A stretch of 64,000 bases of DNA, from NCBI RefSeq assembly GCF_029227915.1, contig NC_079886.1, positions 24,466,501 through 24,530,500 of the forward strand, written 5' to 3'. The stretch comes from Hydractinia symbiolongicarpus (taxonomy: Eukaryota > Cnidaria > Hydrozoa > Anthoathecata > Hydractiniidae). A program made the position numbers and the translations under genes. This document shows positions 44,701 through 57,835 of the stretch, in pieces. Position 1 is the first letter of the stretch. Every line of letters starts with the position of its first letter. The notes under the pieces were generated by a model, which was not told the origin of the DNA, made no database searches, and was given only the letters and a program-made list of their open reading frames with translations.

Positions 44701-47700
44701 ACAACAATTTTTTTCCTAAAACTATTTTCCAAAAGCATCAATACTTACACTTTTACTTTATCTATTGCCACAGCTGCCAAAGCAGATCCAAAGTAAGTTC
44801 CGGTCTACAAGTAAGAACAAAATGCAGATGCTGTATTCCTCCTTTGATAACATAACAATTCATATAATTATTCTATAAGGAAACTGCAAATAGCTATGCT
44901 CAGAATAATAATTACCTGTTTGGAAGGGTCATTAATCACACTTGAGAAAACAGGGGAGCCATTGTCAGTGAAGTACATAATCACCTAACAAATAAATTAA
45001 AAAAAAACACCTTCAATATCCCTTTCTGACATAAAAATAAATTTTTTTAATGTTTTTACTAATTCATCATCTATTCGCTCCCTGCATCTCAACCTAATCA
45101 AAATAAAATCAAAACTGCAGTGGGAGGCCTGTTCAACTGTTTTAGCTTAGGTCTCCGCACAAGCACATTTAATAAGAGCTAAAAAAGGTGTACCTTTCCA
45201 CCCAATTCATTTCCACGTGGACTTCCACCAACCACAACTAAACAAAAAGATATCTATCATGGCCAACAAGTTTGTGAAAAACACCAGAATAGTAAAGCAA
45301 AAGTCCTGTATACTTACTGACTGTATTTTTATCCTTGTGAAACTTTCCACTGGTCACAGCATAACCTTAAAAAGGTAATATAACATACAGCCTTTCTAAT
45401 TCATAGTATAAAATTTTTGCAGAGTAAGAAGTTTTTGTACATCTTATATCCTACGAAAGATTTTCAGACCTTTCAATTTCCTTGAATTATCAAGAAAAAA
45501 CTTATTTTTTTTCAATGTACTATTCCAACCTTTCTCCATTTCATCACATACACAGGCTTATCAATGGGGGGCAAGAGATCTCGATCAGCATGCAAAGATG
45601 CACCTAATTCTGAGAAATGGAATAAGAGCTGAGCCATTAACTGCTCCCCCAGTTCTAAAAAAAAGTTTGGCTAGCTGAAAGATCTTTATTGTACTCAGTA
45701 TTGTACTCCATTTTTTTCCTAATAATTTGCTTTTTCATACAAATTAAAACAAAAAAAGAAACATTTTAGATTTGAAATTAAATAGAATAATGCCAAAGAC
45801 ATATTGCCTGTTCCGCTTGTAAGAGTCTTGCCAGCATTTTCCTCTGCACCAGTGAAAGATCGCATGGCTGTAACCTGCGGTTATTAACTATGAAGGGGAT
45901 GTGTTGATGATATCTTATCTTTATTTGGGTTTGGGATTCAGATGATTAGCTAAGATGTACAGGTTTGCTTTGAACAGGCTTTTGTTGGTTAATTTATTCT
46001 CAATAGAACAAAAAAGAGTATAATTGCTAGGATTTTGAAAGTAACAATTATTAGCTGCCATTTAACTTTTCACAATTTAATTTACATAATATTGTTTGTT
46101 CCGCAAGTAGTCGCATAAATATTGTTGTTCCACAAATAGTCACAAATTTAAATTAATGACTTGACTTACAAATGTTTGAAATCTGGTTGCAATTTCTGGC
46201 CGTGAACAATGCTGGAACTTGTACTACACTTGTTCACCAAGTAAAAATTTTTGACTCATTTTTGGAATATTTTTATATTTCAGGATTGCTTGCATAAACA
46301 AAATTTCAAAGTTTGGATCCTGCACTTTATCGCACAGGTGCCTATTTTCTATTGATAGGCCTGCATTCAAAAAAATTACAATAAAAACATCTTTTTTTGC
46401 CACGTAAAATGGTTTATTGCTTGACATAAAACAGTTAAACAAAGGTTCATACTATTTGATGACACACAAACATTTCATTTAGAAAGGTGCATCTATAAAT
46501 TTCAAATAGAAATTTAACTACCAGAATTATACATCAGGCATCTTATACTGCAGATTTGTTCACTCAATGTTGCTTTATTGCACCTTACCCATATAATCTG
46601 AATAATTCAAATATGTTTTTGGTGTAAAACTTGCACTTGCTCCTCCCTGTGGTGCAATAGCCAATCGTCCTAAATAGTGAGATAAAAAATAACACATGCA
46701 TACTGCAGAGCATTCATTTATTTTATACAGACTTTGCGACAGAATTCTAAACTGCTTCTACTAAAATTTCTAAATAAATAGCTTATAAATATTATTCCTG
46801 CAGGTCAACAGCAAATATACTTAAAATAACATAAATCTGAAATTCCTGTTCTGTCATGCACTGTAGCTTTGTTAGTCTTAACTGGTATGTAATTGTATAA
46901 GTATGTAAATACTAGTTCAAACTATCGTGGATATTCAGTTTCATTTCTTTGATTTTAGAATGAAGTACGAGGTATTAAAGCTTTGCGATTTTAAATGAAG
47001 TGCCACATACAAGAGTTTTTTAAACCAGGAAGGATGTTTATTTCCAGGAATGATGGTTACTTGGAGTGGGTGGTTTAGGGTTATAGGTGGGTAAGGGTTA
47101 TAGGTCGGTAAGAATTATGGGCGGATAAGGGTTGGGTTTGGGTGATGACATACCTCGGTTGTTTTCAACGCTTAATGCTTGTACAGGTACACCTGATAGT
47201 ATACTACTCTGTTTCTGTGTGTTACTGCCGAAGTAGCAAGCTGAAAATCCAGCTTGGCAGAATCCTGAAAAAGCAAGGTATAGGTATCATAAAAGCATAC
47301 CTGTATTTAACTGTATATTAGGAAGACCAGACAGCAATTTATTATCCCCTCCTCCAAAAATCTTAGCGGCAAACCCTGCTTGGCAGTAACCGAATTCCTG
47401 AAATCTATCCATATCTGAAAACAAATAAAAAAGAAGAATTTAAAAAAATATTGGAGAAAAGTGAAGATGATGATTAATTGTTTTCATTGCTCAGTTTTAA
47501 TTTTTTTTAAGCTACCTGTAACTAAAGAACATAATTCTGAAGAAGTATAAATTAAAAGGTTACACATGTTTTTGTAGGAAAAATTCTTTTGAGTTTATAC
47601 CTTATATCTGAATTCCAAAGAATAAATCTTAACTCAAACAAAAGAGAAATTATTAGGGAATTTAACATAACACTTGTTACTGGCGGTTTACTAATTTTTT

Positions 47701-50700
47701 TGTTTGTTACATGTTTTCTCCTTACATTTTCTTACATTCTGTATTTTTAGTTTGTTTCATAACATAAATCATAAATTTTTATACAGAGTTAACACTTTCT
47801 GAAAACCTGAAAGTAATATATCTGCTGGATCACATTTGTGAAAGAAAAAATTATCTCACCCAATAAATACAAACAACAACCAACACTTAATTACTACATG
47901 TCACCTCATTAATAATTTATAAATAAAATCATCCAACAACTTCATAACAATCATTGTCATTGACAAAGTAAGCCTGAAGTGTTAAAGGAATCCAGAGGTA
48001 CTTTTACAAGTTAGACTCATCTGAAAAATTTCCATGAGAAATCCTAAATGATATATTTACTTTTTGTTAAAACTTCATGTAACTCCAGATATGGCTTTTT
48101 AAATATTAATTTTTTTTGTCGCTCGACCGCCATCTTGGTTATCTTGGACCTTCTTCTTCGTTAAAAATTTTCATTCTAGCTTCAGTCTTTTTTAGTGGCA
48201 CGTGATCCTGTTACGTATTATTTTAGTAGCACTTTAATTATTACTGACTGAATAGCCAGAACATATAGCTTCGAGCGGCAAAGTGAAAGGACAGCTCTCT
48301 ACGAACAATTACTTTTTTTCAAAAAAAATTAAAGTAATTCTGCATAAGTTCTTTATGAACGATTATTTTTTTTAAAAAAATAGAAATAATTCTGCATATG
48401 TTCTCACATATAGCTGAGCAATCAAAGAAAAAATAAAATGTGCATGATTTTTATTTCAAAGGACTTTCATTTGAGACGCAAGTTGTGCATGAAGGCGGCA
48501 TAACCCCTCCCCCTCAAGCACGAATAGGATTAAGGGTGGTTACAACCTTTGTAAATTAAGACGGCACTCGGCATTTGCCGAGGTAATTACTGACATATTT
48601 TCAAAACATGTATCTTCGCGTTGGCAATTATTTGACGTGGTAAAATCGCACATAAAATGTTTTTCCAGAGCATAGTTCAGTCGCCTCCTACGACAATGCA
48701 TGAACAACAAACTGCATCATTAAAAAAGTTTGTTATCAATGTAGTTTGATTAAATCATTGCAGACAACGCTAATACATATATAATAAAATGCTGTTTTTT
48801 CTGCGTTAAACTTTAATATTTGTGCAATTAAGTATTATTATTTTATTTCTTATTTTTCTTTGCTTTTCTCCAGTAAAAATAATATTTTTTATTTAGAAGG
48901 TAGCTAAAATATTTTTTTGTGTTTTGTTAAGTTTAAAAATTTAAAAAGCTGCCACAGTATTCTAATCAGTGCGAAAATAGCCACAGCAGTTATTTGTTGG
49001 CGCTAAAAATGGCAAATTATAAGGGTTTCGTTGAACATTAATGTATGTGCTTTTAAAAGGTCTAATCATGGAGGTGCAGAGCAGCATTGATGTTAGACAG
49101 GATACCTGTCTCTCTTTTCTGCTCGCACACTTCGATGTCTGTCCTGATTTTGTAACCCTGCTTATCTTAGTGCACTATCGCAAAAGGGAAAAATGATGAG
49201 TTTAGTTTACTAGACTATGTTGATGCTTGCGCTACATATTGGAAGATTATCATGTAAACAAACTTTAATTAGACAGTAATTTCTGGCTCTGTATCATGGG
49301 ATGAGTTAAATTAGTATTCTTTTCTATTAATATTTTAATATTTTTTAATAAAAAATATATCCATTTACTGAGTAACTTAGACAACCTCGTAACCAAGGAT
49401 TATTGAGAACAAGGTTGGCAATACTCACTTCAGCATCATACCCCACATAGGTCGGTTATAGATCAGTGATTTTTACAACCTGTTTGTTGAAATAAATTCT
49501 TTTAAATTTGAAATAAAGAAATCATGCACACACCTCCTGCTAATATATTATTTTTTTGTTTTATTGCTTAGACAACTAGTACATCATGTTGAATTATTTT
49601 TTTTAAAACAACAACAAATCATTTCTACAGAGATCGATGTGGAAAGTACCTTGAATTTTTTTAACTGTTTTTGGCTATGAAAGTCATTAATAATAGAGAG
49701 TAAAAGTCATTAATTTGTTAGGGCTACTAAAATACTACATATAGGGTCACATGCCACTAAAAAGGACTGGAGCTAGTCTGAAAGATCAAAGCAACCATCA
49801 AGGAAGCAAGAAAAACAAATATTTAAATAACGATATCTGGGGTTACATGAACTTTTAACAAAAAGTGAATATGTCATTAGGAATTTTTTTATGAAAATCT
49901 TTCAGGTAAGTCCAACTTGTAAAAGTACTCGGGATCTCATTAAGTTGTCACCTCACCAACCGGTTTATATTCAAAGACTACTAGAAAATATAGTGACATA
50001 CGTGCAGCACATGGCTTCCAAGCATAACTGCTGTCCTTTTCTAGAATATTTACGCATTTTCCTAGCAAAAAAAAATCATTCCCACTAGTGCCTCTATTTG
50101 CAAAACGTGGAGCACAAGCCTAAAACAAGAAAAATTAACAAAATTGATATGCCAGTCAAAAGAAAAACATAAAGAAGTGAAAAATACAATTATTATAACA
50201 TTTAGAACTCGTACCAATGTTATTCGGTTATTTGAAGAAACTGTTGCTCCAAGCCACTGGTGCTGTCTATCATCCCCTGCACCTGAATTAATAACAAAAA
50301 TTTACCAAGAATTAATTTTAACACAACCCTATTACGTCACTATAGGCAAAACAAGTTATTTAGACTTTTTAAAACAGAAATTTAAACCAATAAAATGATA
50401 AAAAGTGAATTAAAGACATTTTGTTATGCTTATAAATACTCAATCTTAGTTCAAGCACACAATATTTTCTGTGTTATGATTGGGAAAGTTTACATGCAGC
50501 AGGGGGCTATGCAGTCTTTTTCAGGAATATTTAAGTAAGTGTACAATGATTCGCATGTGTAAATCAAGTAACATGTGCGATGTGAAATGTTACGCCTGCA
50601 ATACGGGCTCCGAGATTATTTTTGTTGCGCATTCATTTTGCGGTAGAAAAGTGGGGACGTTTTAAATTGTGAACCCTAAACACGATGATCGAGCGTCTAC

Positions 50701-53700
50701 TGGTATAGCGACTTTCTCAATCTTAACTTTCTTTTCTACATGTCCGAAAATTTTTACAGAAAAAAATTTATACCGCCTGTGGGTTTTGTTTTTGCAGGCA
50801 GAAAAAAAGTCCATTAAATTCGAACATGCTATGGTTCCAATTATTTTGTCAAATGAAGAAATTATCTACAATTAAATCCATGATAAAATGTTATTCCACC
50901 TACTCAATCTATTCCACCTGTAATTGCAGTTTTGCAGACTTGCTTCATTCGTGCTCCGTCAGCGTTCACCTCCGCATTAGTTAAGAACTGCATGGCTGGT
51001 TTTCTTGTGTAAGACCTGGTTACCAACAATGAAGGGACCAGGCAAAAGAGATTTATGTCTACGTAGTTCTTTAAAGGGGCTACGAACCGGTTAAAATGCT
51101 CACATTCCGCATATCCCGCGCACATATTAAAAATCCGGCAAACGCGTTTTGCACAATGAACAGACCAGCGCGCTTTGCTCGCTAGTTTGATATTTTTTTT
51201 GAAAAGTATATTACAAAGAAATATTTTAACGAGACTCATTCTGGATAAAAACATGACCAAGGTTGGAGAAGATAAAAATTCAAGATATATCTATATGTTC
51301 GACTCTGTAGATTACACATGCCGGAAAAATAGCCATTTTTGTTTTTCGCCGCCATCAGCACGACTTTCGTGTAAGTCACCAAAGTTGAAAACTAACAGCA
51401 GATGAATAGGCTTACTCAAGGAGTAAAAGGACCAGGACTATTCAATAATTTCTGAGATCTAAAAGTGTCCGACCAAGACTGAAATCCATTGGACGTTTTG
51501 TCTGACGAGTCTCCAAAAATTATTTTGAGGGGTACCATCGCGCGCTACAAAATGGATTTTATAGGTTGATTTTAAAAACTCATATTTATTTTTCAGGCGT
51601 GCAATTAATCACACGCCTAAAAGATTTAGGCGTGTGCCAAGGTGTGCGCGTGCGATCGCAAGCCTCTATTGAAAAAGACTGCATATGTGGGCTACAAGGA
51701 CAAAGTACCTAGAAGCTTTTAATTTTTTAGTTAAAAAAGCAAAAAAATGAGCATAAGTTGCATTTTTGGCTGTACTTTGCTGTCTGGTAGCTAGATTCTT
51801 ATTTATGCACTGAACATCATGGCAGTGAATACCAATTTCTTTTTAAAAAAATTTAAGAAGTCATTTTAGAGATGTACAATTTAAAATTACCTTCTTTTAC
51901 ATCTGCATTTTTCACAACTGCACAACCATAATCCTGCCTCTTGTTATATCCACAGCGATATAATGCTCCGCCACTTCCAGAAGGTGCTTCTTTACTCAAA
52001 GGAGCACCTATCATAAGCCTAAACAAAGTAAACAAATTAATAAATGCGAGGTGTCAAATTATGGTAAACTTATTTTTTGTGAAGCTAATGAGTTATATTG
52101 GACTTATAGAGCACAAAACCTGTTTAACAAGACTCTAAACATATTGTCCATTTTGGGTATTCATACATCCAGGGTTCGAATTAGCAGGAAAAAATTCGTG
52201 AATCAAAATGCTGTCCTTGCAAATCATTCTACAAAGTTTATGTTAAAATTGTGAATACCATTTCTTCATCAATCATTTGTTTTAACTATTTATAAAATGG
52301 TTGCTGCAACAAACTAACCATTATCAAGAGATTATTGGCAAGTGCAACGAATATGATGAAGAAAACAACACGCAACATTGCATGCTTAAATTTATTGTAG
52401 AGAATTTGCATGTGCCTTTTTTTGTTTTTTGTTTATTTCAGTACTGTAAGTGGTGAAAAGTAAAGATATTAACAAAACACCTTGGTTCGTTGTAGGAAGT
52501 AATTTATAATAAGCAAACAGTAAGCAAAGAAACGCTGACTCATGCCATGCTGTACTCACTGCAATGCTCTGCCATTTTGTTTGTAGTGCTATTTACCCGT
52601 GCCCCTCCTCAGGGTTATATTTTCTCTGCAGGTTATCTTTTATCCATAAATATGAGGTCTTTTTTATTTATTAAACACAGCAGTTATAACCTTTTTTTAA
52701 TGAAACAGTCAAAGCACAGATGTTACACCATTTATTTTTCAAATACAGTTTTTAATAGTTAAATGCTGCATTACCCTAAGCGGCAACTTAACTACGCTCT
52801 AAAAAATCAACTTCTTATAATTTTTTTCTTATTTTTTGGCTTTTTTATTTTAAATTGCAAAAAAGGTTTAAAAAGCTTTCTTACAATAAACATTATTTTT
52901 TGTTATAAACCATCATAAATAATATTATGAAAAAACATAGCAGCATATTTACTACAGTGTAATGAATATTTTCTGCTAAAAAATTATATACAACATAGCA
53001 ATAAAATACCACCACTTAACGAGGCATATCGATAAAAAAAGCATCCATTCAAAAAATCGCACAGCCCAAGTATTGATAATTTACTGTTTTGGAGTGCATA
53101 ACAAGCGTAGTACAAGTTCCAGCAATGTTTACAACCAGGAATTTCAACCCACATATCAAAAGTTTGTAAGTTGCGTCATTGATTAAATTTTGTGACTAAT
53201 TGTGTAATCAACAATTGTGGAAAGTTGAACAGTGGCTAACAACACTCACAATGAATTATAAAATCATTTCCTGAAAGAATGTTCTGTTATTTTAAAAAAA
53301 TGTTTAAATTTAAAATGTGTTTAGATCTGGCGATCAGTACTTTCATAATCCTAGTGATTATACTTTCCTAAGATATGTAATGAACAAGCCCCCTAGGAAG
53401 AATAATCTTTTTTTTTCTATTATGAAGTAATTAAGCAACAAAAACTTATTCAAAGCTGTACAACCTAGCTAATCCACTGACACCTTACCCAAGAATTATG
53501 TAGACTAAGATATTATAAACAAGACCCCTTTGTAGTTTGTAACACCAATGAGATACAATGAACAAGTCTGCATTATTGCACTTACAAGCCGAACAAGCAT
53601 CATTTTTTAATTTCGAAACTAAAATATGTTCCATGTTAATCCAACTTAACTATTAGAAAAACAAATTCTGAGTACCACATTTGGAAATCAAAATCGCTCA

Positions 53701-56700
53701 GTTATTATCCTGTTTCTAAGCATCTTTGCCTGTATGAGAGCAAATTTCGCCTCTTATTGATAGGCCTGCTTGACCCTATTCAAGTGACTTGGGTGAACCA
53801 GATAATGAATAAAACTTTGAAATGGTTTTTAAGCTTGTTTTACTATAACAGGGTGGCAAAAGGAACATATTTTTATTTAGGATTATTACAGTTGTTTTCA
53901 AACGTGAAGAATTTAAAAAGATTTGAAGACAATTATCATTTATTTATTTTTTTAACCTCGAAAATGAAAGCAAATGAAACAGTTTTAAAAATGTTTTAAA
54001 AATTTATGTAGAAACAAAATTTTAAAAAGTCCAAAACAAATTGTTTTACAATTAAAAATGTTAAAGTGACTTACTTGAAACTATTTACAGACATTCCTTT
54101 CTCACTTTAAGATGTCACAAAAAATTAACATATACATTTTTTATCTATTTCTAAGTTCAGACAGAGTTATGACTTTCCTAAAAAATTGAGGATATAAAAC
54201 TTGCTAGAGATGGAAATAACAGTACTTTAATATCTTAAATTTGTTTTTTCCAGCTGCCATATTTACGATCTTGATGATCTCTTATCCCTGTCTAATAAAC
54301 GGGGCCTTCGCGAAATGTTTGTGCTAAACCATAGGTAAACAAACGGTCTTAACTTTAAATGAGCACTGAGATGGAGTTCGATAAAATTGAAAAATTATAG
54401 TAGGCTCCGTTTACCCTGTTCTTTTTGGCTTGTGGTAAAAACATCTGTGTCACTGAGTAGGTAATATGAAAATGAAAGCTCATTTGTATGTGACAAAAAC
54501 AACATCATGTTTCATTTTAAATTTTGTTTACAGCTCTCCATTTAATGTTACCGACAACTTGCTTTAGTCAAAGCATGCTTTATTTTTATTCTAAGCAGGC
54601 TTTATTCTAGTGTGAACCCACCCACCCCATTAGATTAAATTTCCTCTTTATTCTAATCGCCATTGTTTTTGGAGACAAGAGAAACAAAACAAAACAAAAA
54701 GAATTCAAAGCATTGTCTCGTAGTTATTATGATAATTATTGCTATTTTCAGAAACAAAACAACAAGAGGTCATAGTTGCAAAGAAGTCTAACACAGAGAC
54801 TTCAATTGATTTATTTGATTTATCATGTTTGGAACTTTGTTGACACATTTATAAAAGCATTACAATGGAAACACAGCCACAGATGCTCTTCCTTATTTAT
54901 TATTTCTTTAATGGCATGAATCCAGCAACCATATGATCGATTTTGTCGTGCGTTAAATATTGCATGATTCAAACAATGAAATGTGATGGCAGTTCTGTAG
55001 GCAAAGAGAAATTGGGGTGGGTTTGCATTTCTATGAAACAATTGAACATGTTCTAGTTGTCAGTTTTCAATAAAATTTTTAATTTTTACAATAAAATAGG
55101 CGCCTCAAAAAAAAAAAAAATGCTGACAAAGTGATTACTCGCCTTCGAGTAAGATTGATTTATGGACTGGTAATTTAGTGCATTTGATATAATATCATAT
55201 ATTGTAGGGTAGTAATTTAAAAACTAAGAGAGGACGTAAAATTTCAGTCACAAATTTTCCGAACTGAATCTTAAATTTAAACATTTGGATAAAAAACTTA
55301 ACAAAACTCATTTAAAAGAAACATTCACAATATTTTCACAATGCAAACATAAAATGGAATGAAGAAACCTGTACAATTTTTTACATAATGATTAATTCCT
55401 TGCACACACAAAAAATAGAAACAAACAAAATGATAGATGTTTACCAAGATGTTGCTGATTTGGAAAAAAAATGAAGGAAAAAGATGATGATGATAATGAC
55501 ATGACAATGGTGGTGATGATGATGATGGTAGTTGATGAGGCTTAATGAGGATGATGATGACATTCCATATATGAAAATTATGTTCCACTCAGACTATGAT
55601 GAGAGTGGGACCAAAGAAGTGCTCTTATTACACTTCCTGCAGTCAGTTAATAGTGTCCATACTGTGCAACACTTAATTATAAAAGCACAAGAAAAGTGTT
55701 TTTCAGCAATTTGTTCTAATTACTGCAGCCATAAGTTAAAACAAGGTGATCAAATAGGCTTTATTGTATGTATGGGAACTTACCATGTCATAAAAACAAT
55801 ACTTTGTCTATCAAAACAAGAATTGTGTGGGTTAAACATGCCTAGTGACAGAAGTGTTCATTAAGAGTTTATTAACAGTCGAACATGGAGTTTTATATCA
55901 AAAGTCCTGTATACATAACTTTGATAAAAATAATAATGTGATAGTAGGTATCAAATAAACTTTTTTTAAAAAAGCACACTTTCATATATAGCGTATACCA
56001 ACCAAATTATGTAAACATCTTAATTTCCATGATTTCACCTTTCTCTGTAACTTTCTCTTTTCACTGGCAACAATGTATGGCTATGGCATGATATCCTGAG
56101 CCTTATGTCCATGATGTACCATATTACCATACTTTTACTGGCACTGACACTTGTGTACTTTACAGAACAGACAGCAAAAACATCATGGTGAAGAAAATTT
56201 TTGGACGTGGGGGTATGGCATTTTAAGTTTTCCTAAGGTCACGTCTGTTTTTTGAGCATCAGAAAAAGGTACATGGTGACTTTTGAAGCAGTCACTACCT
56301 TCATCTGAGACAAGTTGCGAAATGCTGCAACCATTTTAATAATAAAATAGGCTAAATAATTCCAGTGGATCTCACACTGGAAAAAACATATTATGGAATT
56401 AAGACACAAATCACAGAAATAGGACGTTTAAGATTGTTTCTTTCTGGGTTGATCCTGTGCAAACGGCCACCTTGTTCACAGGCATTTTTGCAAAATTTTT
56501 TAAGGGATGACCTATAATGAAAATTATAGTTATGTAGCAAGCACAGTTGCCAGATCATCACCAGAGCCGTTTGTTTAGATAACCAGGTAATACAAACAGT
56601 ATATGCTTTATGCTAATTTTTTCAATAAGCTGGCCTTTAATTTTTATAAACTTAAAATCATCCGCTAGAATACACTTTATTGTTGAATTTAAAAGTGTTG

Positions 56701-56991
56701 ATCATTCGTTAAAAACTGATCCGAAAATTGTGAACATGTCATTCCAAATCCTGAGAATGAGCATTTAGCTAGCTAGCTAAAGCACATTTACATTTGGAAA
56801 GAAAATTTAAAGGTTTATACGCACCCTAATTCATATCTATTAAAGGCGATAGAATAACCAAAAAATGATCCATTCTCGTTATTACTAAAGTACTCCGGTA
56901 TTGCCGTATCAACATTGAAAGTTAACGCTATATTTGTTAAAAAGAGTAAATTTATAAGTATCGTCAAACCCAGCCTATTTGTTTCAGCCAT
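35756..56991 (-). CDS. Integrin alpha subunit (no I domain), complete multi-exon gene
   Basis: Exons in transcript order: 56991-56825, 52018-51891, 50282-50215, 50119-50002, then either 47414-47301 or 47264-47154, 46669-46589, 45365-45318, 45237-45194, 44984-44916, 44804-44749, 44356-44269, 44134-44029, 43680-43583, 43503-43374, 43281-43236, 43116-43000, 42407-42355, 41312-41155, 40258-40130, 39968-39883, 39807-39663, 39397-39219, 39124-39041, 38900-38819, 38600-38499, 38331-38260, 37972-37886, 37654-37538, 37165-37073, 36828-36700, 35833-35756. All phases agree, giving 1,023 codons. Signal peptide 1-24, then FG-GAP propeller (SFFGYS, LMIGAP, CQAGF). Calcium loops DLNQDNYND (about 355) and DVDNNNYPD (about 431); KSRPVIDV starts the leg. 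A furin-type RTRR is at about 873-876, TM about 975-998, and KGFFKR opens the acidic tail. Pairs with a beta subunit as a matrix receptor. Confidence 0.95.
47154..47264 (-). other. Integrin alpha alternative exon 5b
   Basis: 111 nt, phase 1 to phase 1, acceptor ctttttcag, donor CGAG|gtatgt. It encodes RFCQAGFSACYFG (Arg from the split codon) and continues to SVENNRG. It is homologous to exon 5a by CQAGF-S/A-A and by LSGVP versus LSGLP. It joins in frame to the exon at 50002 (C|GA) and to 46669 (G|GA). Confidence 0.85.
47301..47414 (-). other. Integrin alpha alternative exon 5a
   Basis: 114 nt, phase 1 to phase 1, acceptor tttgttttcag, donor ACAG|gtatgc. It encodes MDRFQEFGYCQAGFAAKIFGG and ends PNIQLNTG. 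It has the family-typical G-x-C-Q-A-G-F of the second/third propeller blade. Its 3' end is only 36 nt from the 5' end of exon 5b. Confidence 0.85.
47415..50001. other. Integrin alpha intron 4 (2.6 kb)
   Basis: AT-rich, no coding segment recognised. 48303-48410 is a diverged two-copy tandem repeat of about 54 bp (GAAC-A/G-ATTA...AATTCTGCATA). Confidence 0.5.
51610..51636. repeat. Perfect hairpin in integrin intron 2
   Basis: A 12-bp stem CACACGCCTAAA / TTTAGGCGTGTG with a 3-nt loop, in the intron between exons 2 and 3. More GTGTG/GCGTG sequence lies around it, so it could be the centre of an old MITE. Confidence 0.5.
52019..56824. other. Integrin alpha intron 1 (4.8 kb)
   Basis: AT-rich intron. 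Holds a GAT/ATG trinucleotide-rich stretch at about 55480-55562 that creates spurious frames on both strands. Scattered frames (53757-53999, 54823-55041) show no coding character. Confidence 0.55.
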
Positions 56992-57835
56992 CTTGATTTT
57001 TTTAATTCTGAACAAGAGTTCAGTCACAGAATAACCATAAACATACACCAATCGCTGAGGATTAAAAATACATGGACCAATCAAATTTCTTGAATTACAA
57101 TCATTCGACCGCTATATATTTATAGGCGGAGGAGATCCTTCGACAACGTCGGTACGAAACAAAACGTGACGATAAAGCGAGGAAAACAAATATACGTCAT
57201 ATGATTAATCCGTGAATCGTCAACACTCTAACGAGATTTTAGTAATGATTAAATAGCTTTTTTAATTAGTAGAACAATAAGAAAAAGGCTGTTCTGAATG
57301 CATTCTTCTGTTCTATTTCGGCGCAAGACGTCCTAGTGACGATTAAAACATAGTCATAAGAAACAGACTTCTGACTATGTTTGAAACAAACATATTATAA
57401 AAAGCATGAGGTTTTTACTACTTGAGCAAAATACTTTAAAGACGAGTTAACATCGTTATAGGTTGAACAACAACAACAAAAAATACAGATATTTACCATA
57501 CGCCTCCTTCTTTCAAACGCCCTTCAAATAGACATCCCCCAAATAGTCAAAAAATTAAATAAAACGCGCAAACGTTTATTCGAAGCAAAACGTCAACAGT
57601 TTCTTTTAGAGAAAACAGGAGAGCCTCGGCTTTGAGTAAGAATTCTTTTTTGGAAAAGGAAATTGGGCGGGGATGGCGCGGCGTGTTTAGGCGGAAAATA
57701 TTATCATGCTGAAGGTGATTGATCTCTTGCGCAAAGATCATATTTTTACGGAAAGAATAATCGTAAGAAAGTAAAAAAATACAAAAAGCCACATACAAAA
57801 CAACACAGAAACAGCATTCATGTCAATATCATTTA
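56992..57835. promoter_or_regulatory. Intergenic region between integrin alpha and GALNT start codons
   Basis: 844 bp between divergent start codons, so it must contain both 5' UTRs and promoters. I see no definite motif. Confidence 0.35.

Noticed and set aside
45780-45890. Possible integrin exon (frame with VTAMRSFTGAEENAGK)
   Set aside because: Acceptor-like CAG exists, but flanking exons 46669-46589 and 45365-45318 already join perfectly (G|GT), and the segment has no propeller motif or good donor.
55490-55562. Asp/Met-rich frames in integrin intron 1
   Set aside because: Caused by GAT/ATG trinucleotide repeats.
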